Part shown: positions 48,145 through 60,483 of the stretch, piece after piece
How the letters are laid out: each line of letters opens with the position of its first letter
Position numbering within the stretch: position 1 is the stretch's first letter
NCBI GenBank assembly: GCA_015501605.1
Contig: JADNRZ010000008.1
Location: 186,001 to 250,000 of the forward strand
DNA length: 64,000 nt
Source of the DNA: Panaeolus papilionaceus
Taxonomy: Eukaryota; Basidiomycota; Agaricomycetes; Agaricales
Direction of reading: 5' to 3'
Position numbers and translations under genes: made by a program
Notes under the pieces: model-generated
The model's database searches: none
What the model was told of the DNA's origin: nothing
The model's input: the letters and a program-made list of their open reading frames with translations, nothing else

Positions 48145-48533
48145 TGTCGTACCGACGGGTGTATATATGTGCTTTTTTACGTTACAAAAGGATAACCTAA
48201 TAACATCAAAGTTCTGGAAAACAGCCAAGTGATCACAGACAACCCAATCCCACACGGGCGCCAACCATCCTTCCAGCTATAAGGTTGAAACCAATACGAA
48301 ACGGAACTGTGCCGTTTTTCGGCGTTTGATCAACTTTTCGTCTCCAGCCATAATTTCATTCTCGATTCTTCTCTGCACCATTTTACTCCAACAAAAGAAT
48401 GCACGAACAGTTCCAGGCCCTACAACAAACGTCGTGGGACGAGCACAGATCCAAAAATCAGTCAATAAAAACAGAAGAAACAATCCGAAAAAAGAAAAGC
48501 CAAATTCCAAGGGCATCAGTGTCGTGGTTGTCC
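48145..48533. other. Intergenic between converging genes, 389 bp
   Basis: It holds the 3' ends of the helicase gene (plus) and the amidohydrolase gene (minus). Nothing else is supported. Confidence 0.5.
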
Positions 48534-51155
48534 CTAGATCTTCCCGTAAACAACTGCGCCATCAATAACGGTGGCCAGAACCTTTGTAGAAAGAATCTGA
48601 TCTTCGGGGATTGTCATAATGTCGCGAGACAATACCGCGAAGTCGGCTTTCTTCCCTATTTCGAGAGAACCCAGGACGTCCTCAGTGAACGAGGCATGGG
48701 CAGGATCGATGGTTATTCCTGTTCATATGCATCAGCTTCAATAAATGTGCGCATAGCCAATATCAACACCTCTGAGGGCTTCGATACGAGTAAGACGTTG
48801 CTCGGGAAACCTAGTATTTAGATTAGACATTGAATAACGATAACATGCGATTTCATTACCATCCTCCTGGACCATGTGGGGAGCGTCCGTCAGGAGAAAC
48901 GCGGGTGACGGCAGCATAAAACGTGGACAACGGATTCAAAGTTTCTACGGGTGCATCGGAGCCAAGAGCAATTCTAGCGCCGCTATCGATGAGAGTACGG
49001 AAAGCGTAAAGAAGCTTAACCCTCTCTGGTCCCTGTAAAATGCCGTTAAACTCGGCCAAAATATAGTCGAGGGATGGCTTACCAAGCGGTCTTGTGCGTA
49101 CCACATATCACTGATACTGTGGAACAGTTCAGAACTTTGTTGAGGATGTGAATGAGAGAAGCTTACGCATGCGTAGGTTGCACACTCGCAATGACTAGCA
49201 TCCGGGTCAGACGACGGAAACGCGTAGCTCGTATAAAACTAATCACCTCCAAGTTTACCGAGCCGTGCCATGTCTTCTTTGGTCATAATTTGTGCATGCT
49301 CAAGGCGGGGCCTCAAGGCGTAGACATCTGCTCCTTCCAGAGACGCTTCAAAGGCGTCGATCACGATTGCGTTAGCGCGGTCTCCGATTGCATGTACGTT
49401 CTAATGTAAGAGTCGTCAGTGGTGCTGGGACGTCACTCTCATAGACGAATTAGCTTACGACTTGCCAGCCATCCCTGAGGAACTTCGGAATGACGTCGAA
49501 CAGAATCGCTGGGTCGAGTCGCATGAACCCGTTGGTGCTGGGATTATCGGCGTAAGGTTCATAGAGCTATGAGATTTGAAAGTCAGACATAACGAGAATC
49601 CAGAGATGAATTCATGTACCGCGGCTCCACCAGTCCTAAGTGCTCCTTTGAGAGAGACAGATATTTAGTAAGACCTCAACTGACGACAATCAAAATAACT
49701 GACCATCTGCGAATATCTTGACGCTACGAGCAGTCAGAGTTCCATTGGCAGCATCGATTACGGGCTTAACCCGATCTCCCCAATAGGGCTTCGTTTCGTC
49801 AAAATAGGTCATGCCATAGATTCGGATCTAGAGGCAGGAGTTGCAGCGAATGCTGTGATTCAATAGGTTCCAATAACATACCGGAAGTTTCCCTAACGCG
49901 GCTTGGCTATGTCGCGGTGAGACGGAGGAATGAGCGCTGATTGTTTAATCTGGCCAATAAGCCCACGTTAGCACTGACCTCTTAAAGAACGCCAAAGACT
50001 GGGGATCGAGACCGGCATCATGAATTGCGGTCAAGCCATGGGCATGGGCATCCCGGACGGTAACTTTAAACCGCCGAAGGAGATCCGCATCAGTCAGCTC
50101 GGGTTGCTTTAATAATTCCTGTGCATTGTCCAACAAGACACCTAAAGTTTTCCATGATGAGATGTAGATGCTTGATGGGGGAGGCGCCGCATACCAGTCG
50201 GGTTCCCAGACGTATCGCGAAGGATGACACCGCCTTCGACGTCGTCTGGGAATGGAAGACTCTTCTCGATTGCCTTTGAAGACACCCAGAGTGCATGACA
50301 ATCCTTGCTTTGCAAGACAATCTGACGACCTCGGATGATTGGGTCAGCGTCCAAATCGGCCTAAAGTATTCGATTAGTGGCGAGAAAACGTCGGCGAAGG
50401 GTACAACTGCGCACCGCAGTTGGCCAGGATTCGTTGGGCCATATGGTGTGATCCCATCCTCCACCAAGGACAACTTTGCTGGGGTCGTTGAGAATATCTG
50501 GGGTTGAGACAATGTAGTCCCTCACTCTGGCAACGGCGTCTATTAAGAGCCGACCGTGTCAGAATAGAACGGAGGCGCTATTCACCTGCTGCTTACCTTG
50601 GATGGTTTGACTACCCTCCAAGGGTAGTTGTTGGGTGGCACCATACTCTAGTATATGAGCGTGAGAGTCTATGGGAGAATGAGAACGGCAAAAAAAATTT
50701 AGAAAAAGGTCAAAATGCCGACCACTAATTCCAGGGACGACAGCAGCGCCAGGCGGCAGATATCGGATTTGCAACGTGTTTCCTGGATTTTTTGTCTCCC
50801 ATGAAGCCTTCACTTGGGCTAAAAATGATATTAGGGATCGGGCCTTGAATGCGGACATTTAATATAACCAACCCATTGCACCACTGTCTGCGATGAAACC
50901 ATCATCTACTACGATGCATTGAACTTGAGAGTTTTCATTGTCAACGACATAGATCGGTGACCCATTCCTCGAACATATCGCATAGGTCTTGGACAATGTT
51001 GAGGGTCGGTTTGAAAATTGCGATGAAGGAATGTAGGCAGCAACTGAAAGAGCAACGATGGCAAGTAGGACTCTCTGCCATGAAAGAGCCCATTTCCTCC
51101 TAGCCTTGTCATCACTTTGGGGCATAGCGGCGCATACGGGCTCCTTTGTACTCAT
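48534..51155 (-). CDS. YtcJ-type amidohydrolase (Amidohydrolase_3) with N-terminal membrane anchor
   Basis: This is a metal-dependent hydrolase of the amidohydrolase superfamily; substrates of this branch are mostly unknown. The start MSTKEPVCAAMPQSDDKARR at 51155 precedes one hydrophobic helix (RVLLAIVALSVAAYIP), so the enzyme is probably membrane-anchored with its domain outside the cytosol. Introns then connect PGNTLQIRYLPPGAAVVPGI to DSHAHILEYGATQQLPLEGS, the metal-binding HxH. Later come LGGGWDHTIWPNESWP, DAHAHGLTAIHDAGLDPQS, VHAIGDRANAIVIDA, RLEHAQIM and ALGSDAPVETLNPLSTFYA, the usual His and Asp ligands. The C-terminus (ASFTEDVLGSLEIGKKADFA, ending VVYGKI) returns to the beta-sandwich typical of the fold. 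About ten introns are needed. Residue motifs are intact, so it is likely active. Confidence 0.85.
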
Positions 51156-51714
51156 TGCAAGTTCCAACTTATGCTAAGGAATGACATGAGCGTGAGTCCT
51201 AGTCACAAACAGTAGACCTACCTATGTCTTCGGAGTCCTACAGAAGGACGGAGGTAACAAAGAGGAATGGAGGAATGAAATTTGAAATTGACAGCGAAGA
51301 ATCAAGCGAGCAGTGTTAGGGTTATAAAGTGAGGCTGTGGTACTAAGCGCCCGGGAGATTTGAACAAGTGAGCCGAGTGGTATATTATTCGTACAAGGCG
51401 CGCCAATGCCGATCTTGAGTTCAGCAAACTTATATATTGGTGGAGATAAATAAAATATAATAAACAAGACATATATTTGAATAAAATTAAATAAATTTTT
51501 GTACATGTGTTTGACAGACATAAAGGAATTGTTAATGCGTGGAATAAATAGACATAGACTAGCGGTGTTTCTGCCCCTTTTGAATTGAGTTTGCAGTGCA
51601 ACAGTTGGACACGTCAATAGCAGTATCACGTGACTATAAGATGAGTGTCGGCTGGCTCTCAATCTCATACTAAAGTAACACACACACGTCGTCGAAACAT
51701 TTCTCTCTTTCTCT
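51156..51714. other. Intergenic between divergent genes, 559 bp
   Basis: This AT-rich shared promoter region lies between the amidohydrolase and HRD1. It contains TGACGTG-type and CACGTG sequences close to HRD1. No gene is seen. Confidence 0.5.
51610..51632. promoter_or_regulatory. UPRE-like TGACGTG and adjacent CACGTG core
   Basis: CACGTCA at 51610-51616 (TGACGTG on the minus strand) and CACGTG at 51627-51632 lie 80-105 bp upstream of the HRD1 start. TGACGTG is the core bound by XBP1-type bZIP factors, and HRD1 is a classic unfolded-protein-response gene. A role here is inference. Confidence 0.35.
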
Positions 51715-54403
51715 ATGCCACTCGCCAATGACTTTGCGAGAATTAGGACAAATCAAATCTTTCAAGTTTTGAATGCACATCGCGTTCTTTTTTATACTCT
51801 CGCTTCTGTAATATCAGTTTCAGCAGTTATTACAAATGCCTTGAAGAATTACAGTAATTTCTATTCAGTCGCCATATATCTTTCAAAAAGCAGTCGCAGC
51901 GTCCTCGTAAGAATTCTTTCTTACTCTCGTTTAAAACCAATTCCAATCTCATGCTTCACCAGGTCCTAGCCAATTTCGGTGTTCTTTTGGCCCTCCTTTC
52001 TGGTCATATAGTTCAACGCATTTTCTTTGGTGCTCTAAGACCAAACGAAGTCGAGGTATCACAAATCGAAAACGTGGTCCATCATAATTATCTCATACAT
52101 TTAACAGCGTCTCTATGATAGACTATGGTTCTTCATTACCGAGTCCTTGCTGGCCTTCACCATATTCAGGGATGATTTCGATGCCTCTTTCGCTCTCATG
52201 TTTGGTTTCCTGCTGTTCGTCAAGTCATTCCATTGGTTAGCCAGTGATCGCATTGAATGGGTACGTAGACTTCAACACCCCAGCCTTCTTCACCACTAAA
52301 AGTTCTTCTCAGATGGACCAACAACCATATCCAGGCCCACCCCTTTTGTTCCATTTCCGCATGTCCTTACTCTTTGCCATCCTTTCCACAACCGACTTCC
52401 TCATGTTCCTCTTTGCTGCCGAGCACACCATCTCTGTTGAAGTTGACGGAATGGTACTGTTTGCAAGCGAGGTATGTTCCTCTCAATTTCGCCACGTTGT
52501 AATCTTGGCTAAAAACGCACAGTATGCTATTCTGATGGCTAGTGTCATGAATACTATCATGAAATACCTACTCTCAGCGTATGATCTAAGACGCGCTGGG
52601 AGAAGAGGCGGTGAGAACGCTCCTCCTTGGGAAAACAAGAGCGTCTGGGTGTTCTACATCGAGTTGGCGACAGGTGAGTATATTTCGCTGTGTCTTGGCG
52701 CTTTGACATTCAAACTTGCTTTCAGACTTTACCAAGTTGACAATCTACTTGGTATTCTTCATTGTTATCATCGCCTCGTATGGTTTACCCTTGAATATCG
52801 TCCGAGATGTGTACATTACGGCCAGGTCCTTTATCACCCGTCTTCGTGCCCTTCACCGCTACCAGACAGCAACAAGGAACATGGACCAAAGATACCCCAA
52901 TGCGACTGAAGAAGAACTTACTGCAATGAACGACCGTACTTGTATTATCTGTCGGGAGGAGATGTCTCTTCCCAACCCCGATGTCCCCCAGCAACCAGAC
53001 GGCCCAAATACAACGCCAAAGAAGCTTCCCTGTGGTCATGTTTTCCATTTCTACTGTCTACGATCGTGGCTTGAACGGCAACAAAGTTGTCCCACCTGGT
53101 TAGCATTTTAAATTAATCTATTCACCGTATTTCCCTGTTACTCACATCCTAATTCAGTCGACGAAATGTATTGGACTCCACCACGGCGCCTGCCCAGCAG
53201 CAGCCGCGTGTCGGTGCTCAACCTCCCAACGTTGGCGTCGCTAACCCTCCTCAGCCACAAGCTGGTGCGGCGCCATTACAGAACGCAAACGTGGGCAACA
53301 ACCCTCTGGGAGGCTTTTTCGGAGGGAGGCTTTTCAACAACCCCATGTTCCCTCCGAGGCAAGGTGACGTTGCCGCAAACGCCGCCGCCCCACAACCTAA
53401 CGGTGTGATTCGGCAAGATGCTGCCCCAGGCCAGCAACCCGGCATCTATATCAACTATCAGGTCCAATACCAATTCCCAGGGAACGCAGATGCACCCAAT
53501 GGTGGAAATCTTGCACCTGTGCCGCCTTATCCTGGCTTCCCAGGTCCAGGAGGGGAGTGGCAACCGTGGCTCAGGCCTGAAGAACAGCCAACCGCAACAA
53601 CCGAACGAGCAGAACCATCTTCGCAAGTGCCCACCCCAGAGACGCGAGCGCAGGAGCCTGCGGAAGAAGGACCAACTCCAGCAACTGCAAATTCCAGCGG
53701 ATCAACATTGACAGACACTGAAGATGAAGATGAAGACTATGATGTACCCTCTCTGACAAACGAAGCTATTTCCCCCAGAGAGGCTGCTAGGTTGGCTGCA
53801 TTGAATCGATTTGGACAAAAGCCACCAGAGACACCTGCAGTAAAACCTGTTGAATCGACTTCGAAGGCTGAGGAAACAGTCACACCCACACCGACAATAC
53901 CTTCAACGCCATCTACAAACCCAACCCCAACCCCAACGACAGCGCCAAAGTCTAGTCCTCCTGTTCCACAATTGATTCCAATTCAACCCTCGTATCTTCG
54001 CCCCCCTTTTGGACAACCGCTACCTAACTTGCTTCCCAATAGTTACGGCCACAGCGCGACCCGAGTCCCAGTCTCACAAACCAACGGTTCTACTTCTCAA
54101 AGTGAAGCTTACATGCCCAATGTTCCACTCTCTCAACTCCCTGCCAATTTAACGCCAGAGCAGCTGACCAGGTTGGATACCTTGACCAGGGAGTCAATAG
54201 ACGAGAGGTTGCGGGTACTGGAAGGAGTGTCTGGGACAATTTATCGCTGCATTGACGAGCTCATGATGTTGCGAAGTGCACTTCCTGCGTCAAGCTCTTC
54301 TGGTCAGGCTGCAACCCAACAGACAAGTGGAGCTGGCTCATCCCGACAGGATGAAAAGCGTCGTCAAGTCGAAGTTCCTGGGCAAGACGTGGGAAGTTCG
54401 TGA
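51715..54403 (+). CDS. HRD1: Hrd1, ER membrane RING-H2 ubiquitin ligase
   Basis: Hrd1 is the ERAD ligase and retrotranslocation channel subunit. The membrane part is typical: HRVLFYTLASVISVSAVITN, NFYSVAIYLSKSSRSVLVLA, IVQRIFFGALRPNEVERLYD, WFFITESLLAFTIFRDDF and IDRIEWMDQ-like ends joined over five introns. The RING-H2 reads CIICREEM..CGHVFHFYCLRSWLERQQ, then SCPT joined across an intron to CRRNVLD. All zinc ligands are present. The C-terminal 400 residues are Pro/Gln/Thr-rich and end in a coiled coil (LTRLDTLTRESIDERLRVL) like those of other Hrd1 proteins. The start MPLANDFARIRTNQIFQVLN adds about 20 residues before the usual beginning (HRVLFY). It is the only in-frame ATG there, but an unseen first exon is possible. 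The gene converges with AIM41, with 92 bp between stop codons. Confidence 0.93.
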
Positions 54404-54495
54404 TATAGGTATCGATCTATCATTTTAGCTTTTGCTATATGTTGTAAATATAATAGAGTGATTATATATATATGCGCATGGTGCACAATGATTGT

Positions 54496-55326
54496 CTATG
54501 AGAGCTTTTGCTTGACTAGTAGTTCAACCCGCTGCTTGACAAGATTAGAGTCAACCTCTGACTTGTTGACGCGGGAATAGAATTCCTTCAGCACAAGACC
54601 AAGAGACTTTTTTCCATCAGTGAGGGGAACAGTTTCTAGGATGGAAGATATGTGCCCGTCAATGGCAGCCTCTGAAAGGAGCGGAGGGAGGAGCGCTGAG
54701 AGAAGTTCTGCTTCCTTTTGTTCCTTCTCGGCTAGCTCTGGTCTGTCAGCCTCGATGAATTTTGACGCTGCTTCAGCCTGTGTGTGACATGTGGTCAGGA
54801 CTCGGAGAGTAATTTGGATGGATACAGCAAACGTACGCGGCGTTGAACAGCTTTACGGATGATGTCGGCCTAGAAATGCAAATGAGTAAATGCCGTTCGA
54901 CAAGAAGCAGAATATGAGCATTCTTACGATGGCTGATGAGGGTATGGGCTCTGGAGCTGTCTTATCTACGGCATTGACTTCTGCAAGAACCGACTGCGCG
55001 CAGAACGAAATCAGCCCGTTTAGTAGGTGGATTGAGTGACTGTTTCATACCCGCAGTGTCGTTGACGTTAGTGAATCGCGGGCCTATCAATTCGGAAAGG
55101 TGGTAAGCCGAGATTGAGGATGAAAGACATTGTAACTGCACCTTCATAGCTGTCTTAATGTCATCTCGCAGCCTCGTTCTGAGGTCTTCATTTCGACGCG
55201 ACAAAGTTAGCAGAAAGCATGTAGGAGTATGTTTGAGTTAGACGTACCATCACTGACCCATCTCCTGGAAGCCAATGAAAAGGAAATCCGATTGAAGACG
55301 GCAGGTGCTCTGCGGAAGGCTAGCAT
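54496..55326 (-). CDS. AIM41: Aim41/YqeY-like mitochondrial protein
   Basis: This is a YqeY-domain protein, related to the C-terminal tRNA-binding part of GatB amidotransferase; yeast Aim41 is mitochondrial. The start MLAFRRAPAVFNRISFSLAS is a plausible presequence. Introns then link WVSD to DLRTRLRDDIKTAMK, ARDSLTSTTLR and an exon beginning SVLAEVNAVDK. The C-terminal half LLSALLPPLLSEAAIDGHIS and KKSLGLVLKEFYSRVNKSEV ends LLVKQKLS. Five exons and roughly 180 residues match the family length. An in-frame upstream ATG at 55410 is less likely, since it would place unrelated residues before the presequence. Confidence 0.85.
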
Positions 55327-55563
55327 ACTGAAATAAATTGGAGAGTCGTAATAGTTTGTAAAGTAGACAAACTCTGTCCAGATGGGATTATGTAATATGA
55401 TGAAGGTCACCAGACCGCGACTACTTATGTCGATCTCTTGACTTTACTGAGCATCAACCCCGAAATAATTATTTTACGCTGGTCATTGACTCATTCTTTC
55501 CAATTACTGACTTGACCACTATCTTATAAATTGCGAACAGATCGAAGTAAACCAGCATCATCC

Positions 55564-56935
55564 ATGCCTATACCTTCATTTCCACCACAGGGGAAATTCC
55601 TCCAGGCCATCACTGAATCCTCGAAAAATCTTTGCGAGGCCAGCAATGTATCTGTATGACCTTCACCTTTTTGTACCAACCACAACTTGACTGTGCTCAA
55701 CAGATCGAGCCAAAAAACATCGAAAGGTTACTGCGCAGCCAAGCGTTCCTCACTTCCTACCAGAGAGTATCGAAGGACCATGGGTTGACTTTACCACTCA
55801 AATTCGCATCGCATCTCGAGGAACTCAACTTCGTTTCAATTATGTCGCTCTTAAACTTCGCCTCGGGATATCGAGTCCCACTCCATACACAAACTGGCCG
55901 GGGTGCATGGGATAACATAAGGGCACTGTGCTTCGGACTATACATCACATCTGCAGGTGCAGACGATCTACTATCGGCGAAAGGAATGCAATCAGTGGAT
56001 GTTGCCAAAATTGCAGAGCTAATGGGTATTAATCTGCACATCGAAAAACCCCATGCACAGATTTCTGGTTTAATTGTCGGCGAACTCGGCGGTCCGTTAT
56101 ATGAGCTTGTGAAGCTCATTACACAGGCCTTGAACGAGACGGGGAAAATACTGGTATCTTCTGGCTATCCTAATCTTGGCGCCTTTGTCGCCGAAGCGCT
56201 GAAAGACGCAAGCAGAGGTCAGTCCAATAACGTGGCCCAGGTCGAGATTATATTGGAAAAGGTAAGATCTTCGTTTATATCTCGGATATCGTTCTTCAAT
56301 GCATTTTACATTAGCTTGTACAGGCCTTCCCCGCTTTTCGTGATATGTCACAAGTCAATGGGCAACGTAAGTTTTCATTTTTATCAAACGCGTCAAGTTA
56401 TGTTGATTGAATACCTACAGCGATTTACTGTTTCAAGAAAGCGCTCTTCCTAATTCACGCCATCGTTGTCCGATTTGGCAACCTATCACCCCCACCATTC
56501 CCGATCCCTGATACGACCCATGTCCCCGTCTTTTCCGATAACGTTCTACCATCACTCCTCATCCATCTTGGTGTCGTCGACATCTCCGCATCACCTTCGC
56601 TATCCACTCTCTTCCCTGGTGCGGGCTCAAGCGAGACTTTGGGAACTTTGCTAGCCATTGCACCAGAAGCGACAGCTGCCCCTAAAACCAAAAAGGTCCC
56701 TGTAGAGGGTCCTATCATCACGTCAGACCAATCGTTTATCATGCGCGCTGCAGCGATTCACGCGTGTCAACTTATCATCGAAACTGCTCACATTCTGGAG
56801 GTTGAAGATGACCACAAGTGGATCGACGAAATGACCCTTCCCAATCTCGACATGTGGCTTTGGTCCGTCGCAAAGGACCGAGCAGACTATCGCGCTCTTC
56901 CTCGATTTGCGGCGCAGAATACAGTATATTTCTAG
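55564..56935 (+). CDS. QNG1: Queuosine salvage glycosidase (Qng1/DUF2419 family)
   Basis: This family releases queuine from queuosine nucleotides, so that the base can be reinserted at position 34 of GUN-decoding tRNAs. Exon 1 MPIPSFPPQGKFLQAITESS joins to IEPKNIERLLRSQAFLTSYQ. The signature is SLLNFASGYRVPLHTQTGRG and GAWDNIRALCFGLYITS. It continues with LVKLITQALNETG and, after two introns, CFKKALFLIHAIVVRFGNLS. The C-terminus has SFIMRAAAIHACQLIIETAH and WIDEMTLPNLDMWLWSVAKD, ending QNTVYF. Length and motif order are complete. It implies that the organism uses queuine or a relative. Introns are three or four and short. Confidence 0.85.
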
Positions 56936-57084
56936 TAGCTTTATTTAGAATCTGTGTACAAGTCTGGGCTTTAAGTACCTATAGTGTATACAAAGATGAA
57001 ATTCCGGGGTTTGAAAGTGCAAATGCAAGAAAATGATGTACAGATTAGTATGGATAAAATGTTTAAAGGGTTACTGAGAATCTA

Positions 57085-59885
57085 TTACTCGTTATCGCTG
57101 GCGTTGCTGTCGCTCTCATCATGCCCAAGAACAGCAAAAGCACGACGAGCATCCGTACGGTCGGTTGAGCGAGAGCGTGAAGGCTGCCTACCACGACCAG
57201 CGTAAGAGCCCTGCCCACCGAGAGTAGGTGTCTTTACGTCGTACGCCAAGTCTCGGGTGGTGGGGATCCTGCTTTTACCGCTCAGAGGACGTGGAGAACG
57301 GAGATCGTCTCTCGTACCTTGCTGAGCAAGGTGCGATGGCAGGTCAGGAGAAGATGATGCAGTCGAAACATTGTCCGCAACATCAAACTCGACGTGTCTA
57401 CCAACACTGATAGGGATGTGCGGAGTTGGGGCAGCAAATCGAGATGGGGAGTCCAAGCCAGATGTTGAACTCGGAGCAGAGGTCCTTGTTCCACGACTAC
57501 GCGACTTGGAGCGGGATTTGGCTCTGCGAGTCTTGTCCACCACAGGACTAGCCACACCCTCTGCTTCAGGAGAAGAGTCGTCAATGTCAAACTTGTCATC
57601 CTCCTCTTCCTCCGACACTTCGTCTTCTTCTTCATCGTCCAGGGCCTCTTCCTCTTTGGGCTTTTCATCCGCGGTAGAACCATTCACATCATTCTTATTC
57701 TTGCGTTGACGTTTAGCCGGACCCTCTTCGACGACCACAAACGACTTCTGACGTTCCCGTTCGTTCCATTTAAGTGTTCTCGAAATAGCATGGAACCAGT
57801 CAGTCGACTGTTTGTCAGCACAGACTGTTGGGAATGGATATTTCGAGGCTGTAACTTTGATATGATCGCCCTCTGTGCGAAAGGATTAGTGAGAAAAACG
57901 TAGATTACTAAGAGAGAGGCACCCACGTTTGAGTTCCACCCGACCTCTACCGTCGAACGATGCCCATGCGGTGCTCCGCGAGTTATATGGGACACAAATG
58001 CGTAGTTCCATGCTATCCGGTAGGAGCATGGGTCTGAAGGAGAGGGTGTGAGGACAAATCGGTGTGATCAAAAGAGCGGGGATTTCGGGATGTACAAGTG
58101 AACCTCCAGCTGAAAGCTGTGAATGTTTAGGGGAGAATCAGTATCGATACGTTGTCAAATTGATCTAGGAACATACGGAATAAGCTGTCGAGCCCGTAGG
58201 GGTTGAAACGGTCAGACCATCGGCCTGGACCGTTGTCATATGATGCTCATCACCTGTTACAAGGAGTATGTGTCAAATGGGCGCGGCTTTTACTTGAATA
58301 GTCGCAGGGATATCGGGGACTCACCAAATAGTTCAAGAAGACTGACATAGGGACTGGGACCACGATCAACCACGAGGTCGTTTAGGACTTCGAACGTTTC
58401 AACAGATCGGGTAGTAAAACACATAATTTCCTTGTCCTTGCTGCTGTGTTTCCCATCTGTACCACTTGTGAAGCTGCCACCGGCCTCGACGGCTTCCCAG
58501 CCACCCAGGTGCTTCATCATAATTTCGCCGGTTTCACCCTTCTTGATAGCTCTGCGGCTACTTCCTTCTTCATTAGCCACAGCACGGAAGACGGTGCAAG
58601 TAAATCGCATGCGAAGATTAACCCGAATACCGTTATCTATTGCCGAATCTATGACTGCCTGATGATCAGCAAAGTCGAAATTTGTGAGGAAACCAAGCGA
58701 GCCAAGAGCAAAGGATAAGACAGGCGGCACGATGCGCTGGAATAACCAAGAGGTGAAAAGAACAGTGCCATCGCCGCCCAACTATGAATCAAGTTCAACG
58801 TCAGTAGTTGTGTGGTGGTTGAGAATGAGACTTACTGTTACGACAAAGTCAAAGAGATGGGGACTATGACTACACATTGCGGGGGACCAGTATCGAAGTT
58901 GACCTTCTTCATCCTGTTCGTCTTCAGGACTGTAAGTAGTCGAATGAGACGACAAAGACGACAAAGAATGGGAACTAGATGTTCGCCTTCGGGGGAAGGG
59001 AACAAAAAGTTCAGGGTGGTCCCGTCTAATTCCTTCCGCGTCGAACCTTTTGGATCGACGAAGCTGCCTGTCCACGTAGCTGGTGGTATGGTCAATAAGC
59101 GAACACTGTTTGAGAGAGGTTATACATACACGACAAGACCCCTCTGGGACCCACGTCGATGTTTGAGCATGAGATAAAGTGCAAGTTCTCTGGTGAGCTT
59201 AATGAGACGATTGTCTCTAGCTTTGGTGATGATCAAAACATTCTGGATGTTGGATTGTACGCGAGCGCGACCTGGAAAAGAGCAGAGACATGAGCACAAG
59301 GGGGAAGAAGAATGATAGAGGAATGTATTGACCGAGTTGCTTGCTCATTTCACGTACACCAACAGCTGTCTCGGCAAGCCACCTGAATTCGTCCTCGTCA
59401 CCTTCATGCAAACCAGTGCGAACAGCGTTGGCAGCATTTCTCGGGCTAGCAAGGTGTTGAAGGGACCTTGACACGCCGATGGGATCGGAGGCATGCATTT
59501 TGTTGCGGTTGTACTCACTGAGGAGAGGGCTCTTGTCAAGATGGGAATGAAGTAGACACGGCGAATTGACAGACTGCTTTATGGGTTGAGCAGTCTTCGG
59601 TGAGGGTGGGATAAGATTCTGCTGGTGGTGATGTGTATGTTTTGGAGAGATGACAGAGCCATTAGATTTAACAACGTCTGGTGAACCAGCTGTAAGGAGT
59701 TCGATATCCGGATTCCAGCCTGCTTGCTGACGATCAATATGAAGAGAAGTAGGACGACTACTCCTGCGAGACAAAGAGGGCTGAATGCAGTTTGGGTCAG
59801 TCATAATTGTGGGACCCGGGGTAGTGGGAGGAGTAGAAAAGGTTTCAGTGTCAGGTGAAAGTAAAGGATGATGGTTTGTAGGCAT
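57085..59885 (-). CDS. NAD kinase (Utr1/Pos5 family) with long low-complexity ends
   Basis: NAD kinase phosphorylates NAD to NADP using ATP. The catalytic half shows [20 protein letters not shown], then [20 protein letters not shown] with the GGDGT motif, [39 protein letters not shown], and [20 protein letters not shown] followed by [10 protein letters not shown]. The substrate and active-site motifs look intact. The N-terminal 200 residues ([20 protein letters not shown] onward) are Ser/Pro/His-rich. The C-terminal 200 are an acidic stretch ([20 protein letters not shown]) followed by an Arg/Ser-rich tail ending SDSNASDNE. Inside the domain is an insertion between [20 protein letters not shown] and [11 protein letters not shown]. 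Six exons join in frame. It is divergent from a small orphan gene, with 206 bp between start codons. Confidence 0.88.
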
Positions 59886-60052
59886 GTTTTTTTTTCTTAT
59901 AATAAAGAGAAAAAGATTGAAATATGTAAGAGACTGATGGCGGTTTTAAAGCTAAAGTTGTCCAGACAACAAAATCAAATGACAGGGGTTAACATTCTTC
60001 ACAAATGAATAATATCTAATCATCAGTCCTCTAATCCGTTTCCATCAATCAA

Positions 60053-60067
60053 CACAACAACAACAAC
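60053..60067. repeat. (CAA)n tract in 5' leader
   Basis: A short ACA/CAA repeat lies 25-40 bp before the start codon of the small orphan gene. CAA-rich leaders are unstructured and common in fungal 5' UTRs. Confidence 0.7.
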
Positions 60068-60091
60068 ATTCCTGGTCATACTACAACCACC

Positions 60092-60483
60092 ATGTCGACG
60101 ACAAAGAATACCAAGCTCCCTAATCAACCACTTCCACTCTCTGATATTTTACAAGATCTTGCTGTATTACGGGCAACAAGTATCAGTGTGAAGAATCTCG
60201 TCAATCCAACAGCTAGTGAGGATTCCAGCAACAGCAAAGCACAAGCCCCTGAAGATGTCGAGAAATCTGTTGCTTCTTCATACGATTTTGTTCAATCGGC
60301 CCGAGCTGCCATCAAACTGCATGATAGCGAGAAATTAGCGACGCAAGAAAGCAAATTGGATGAAATTCGGAATAGATATGAAGGATTAGTTCAAGGTATT
60401 TCTGGAAGTAAGAATGTGAGCTTTATTTTATTTTATTTTATTTTGATAATTGACAATTATAATAGAATTGTACTTCCTTATAA
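60092..60483 (+). CDS. Small orphan protein, mostly helical
   Basis: I do not recognise this gene. The first exon begins MSTTKNTKLPNQPLPLSDIL and continues as helical, charged sequence (SSYDFVQSARAAIKLHDSEK and LDEIRNRYEGLVQGISG). A likely intron of 53 bp (GTGAGC..ATAATAG) contains a TTTTA repeat and gives the ending SKNNCTSL at 60483, about 112 residues in total. Without splicing the frame runs to 60586 with an unlikely AT-rich translation. The shape resembles small coiled-coil subunits of larger complexes, but no family can be named. It is divergent from NAD kinase and 168 bp upstream of the ABC transporter gene on the same strand. Confidence 0.55.
60423..60443. repeat. (TTTTA)n microsatellite in intron
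   Basis: About four TTTTA units lie inside the predicted intron of the small orphan gene. Confidence 0.8.
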
